From: Opitutus sp.
GTDB taxonomy: Bacteria; Verrucomicrobiota; Verrucomicrobiia; Opitutales; Opitutaceae
NCBI GenBank assembly: GCA_024998815.1
Contig: JACEUQ010000003.1
Location: forward strand, 385,900 to 449,899
Length of the DNA stretch: 64,000 nucleotides
Direction: 5' to 3'
A program made the translations under genes and the position numbers. This document shows, one piece after another, positions 63,993 through 64,000 of this stretch; position 1 is the first letter of the stretch, and the number at the start of each line of letters is the position of its first letter. The notes under the pieces were generated by a model, which was not told the DNA's origin, did no database searches, and was given only the letters and a program-made list of their open reading frames with translations.

Positions 63993-64000
63993 ACGGAGGC

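Overview
The window is a high-GC bacterial chromosome segment, most likely from the Verrucomicrobiota (Opitutaceae-like). No 16S gene is present, so this is an inference. It rests on the housekeeping gene mix (PhoH/PIN ATPase, GTP-dependent PEP carboxykinase, RecD2, oxygen-independent HemN, a deoxyhypusine-synthase-like protein) and on unusually dense short dispersed repeats in almost every intergenic gap. At least ten repeat families recur. Most are imperfect inverted repeats, and several run into or through coding sequences.

Layout. 1-5.1 kb: end of a response regulator, a DUF255/thioredoxin-domain protein carrying four in-frame repeat copies, and a deoxyhypusine-synthase-like gene. 4.7-6.8 kb: three small minus-strand genes (NTF2-like, flavin-binding, DsrE-like) divergent from a TetR regulator, with two operator-like inverted repeats between them. 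6.86-8.78 kb: an insertion sequence with a DruA-like N-terminal domain, a clear target duplication and a -1 frameshift. 8.85-16 kb: ABC-F ATPase, PhoH/PIN ATPase, two hypotheticals and an OppA-like lipoprotein.

16.4-36.6 kb is the most coherent block, read here as a nitrogen-scavenging island for guanidine- and biuret-type compounds. It starts with an NMT1-type ABC importer (binding protein, permease, ATPase) and a creatininase-family hydrolase. A glutamine-synthetase-family ligase and a NikR-like regulator follow. Next come the two urea-carboxylase-associated (DUF1989) proteins, whose relatives form carboxyguanidine deiminase, and a 1203-aa biotin-dependent carboxylase of the urea/guanidine type. 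The second half holds a Tsx-like outer-membrane channel, a BMP-family ABC importer (binding protein, two permeases, double ATPase), two isochorismatase-like hydrolases (the first very close to biuret hydrolase) and a cupin. Guanidine and biuret catabolism would both produce allophanate, but no allophanate hydrolase gene is in the window. Sigma-54-like -24/-12 elements, a twin GTAACAC direct repeat and a palindrome (AGTGTCACC-N5-GGTGACACT) recur only in this block.

36.7-47.8 kb: two almost identical group II introns, each placed 3' of a long imperfect palindrome that lies in opposite orientation at the two sites. An uninterrupted copy of the same target lies at 60.5-60.7 kb. Between and beside them are a J-domain-like gene, recD2 and hemN. 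47.8-55 kb: pckG, a CDF transporter, a compact operon (LCM-type methyltransferase, FAD oxidoreductase, membrane protein) and an ACT-domain gene. 55.3-57 kb: an IS1182-type element with CTAG duplication. 57-64 kb: a protein with three copies of an unrecognised domain, an alpha/beta hydrolase, a YihY/BrkB membrane protein and an RlmM-like rRNA methyltransferase. No tRNA, rRNA or CRISPR array was seen.
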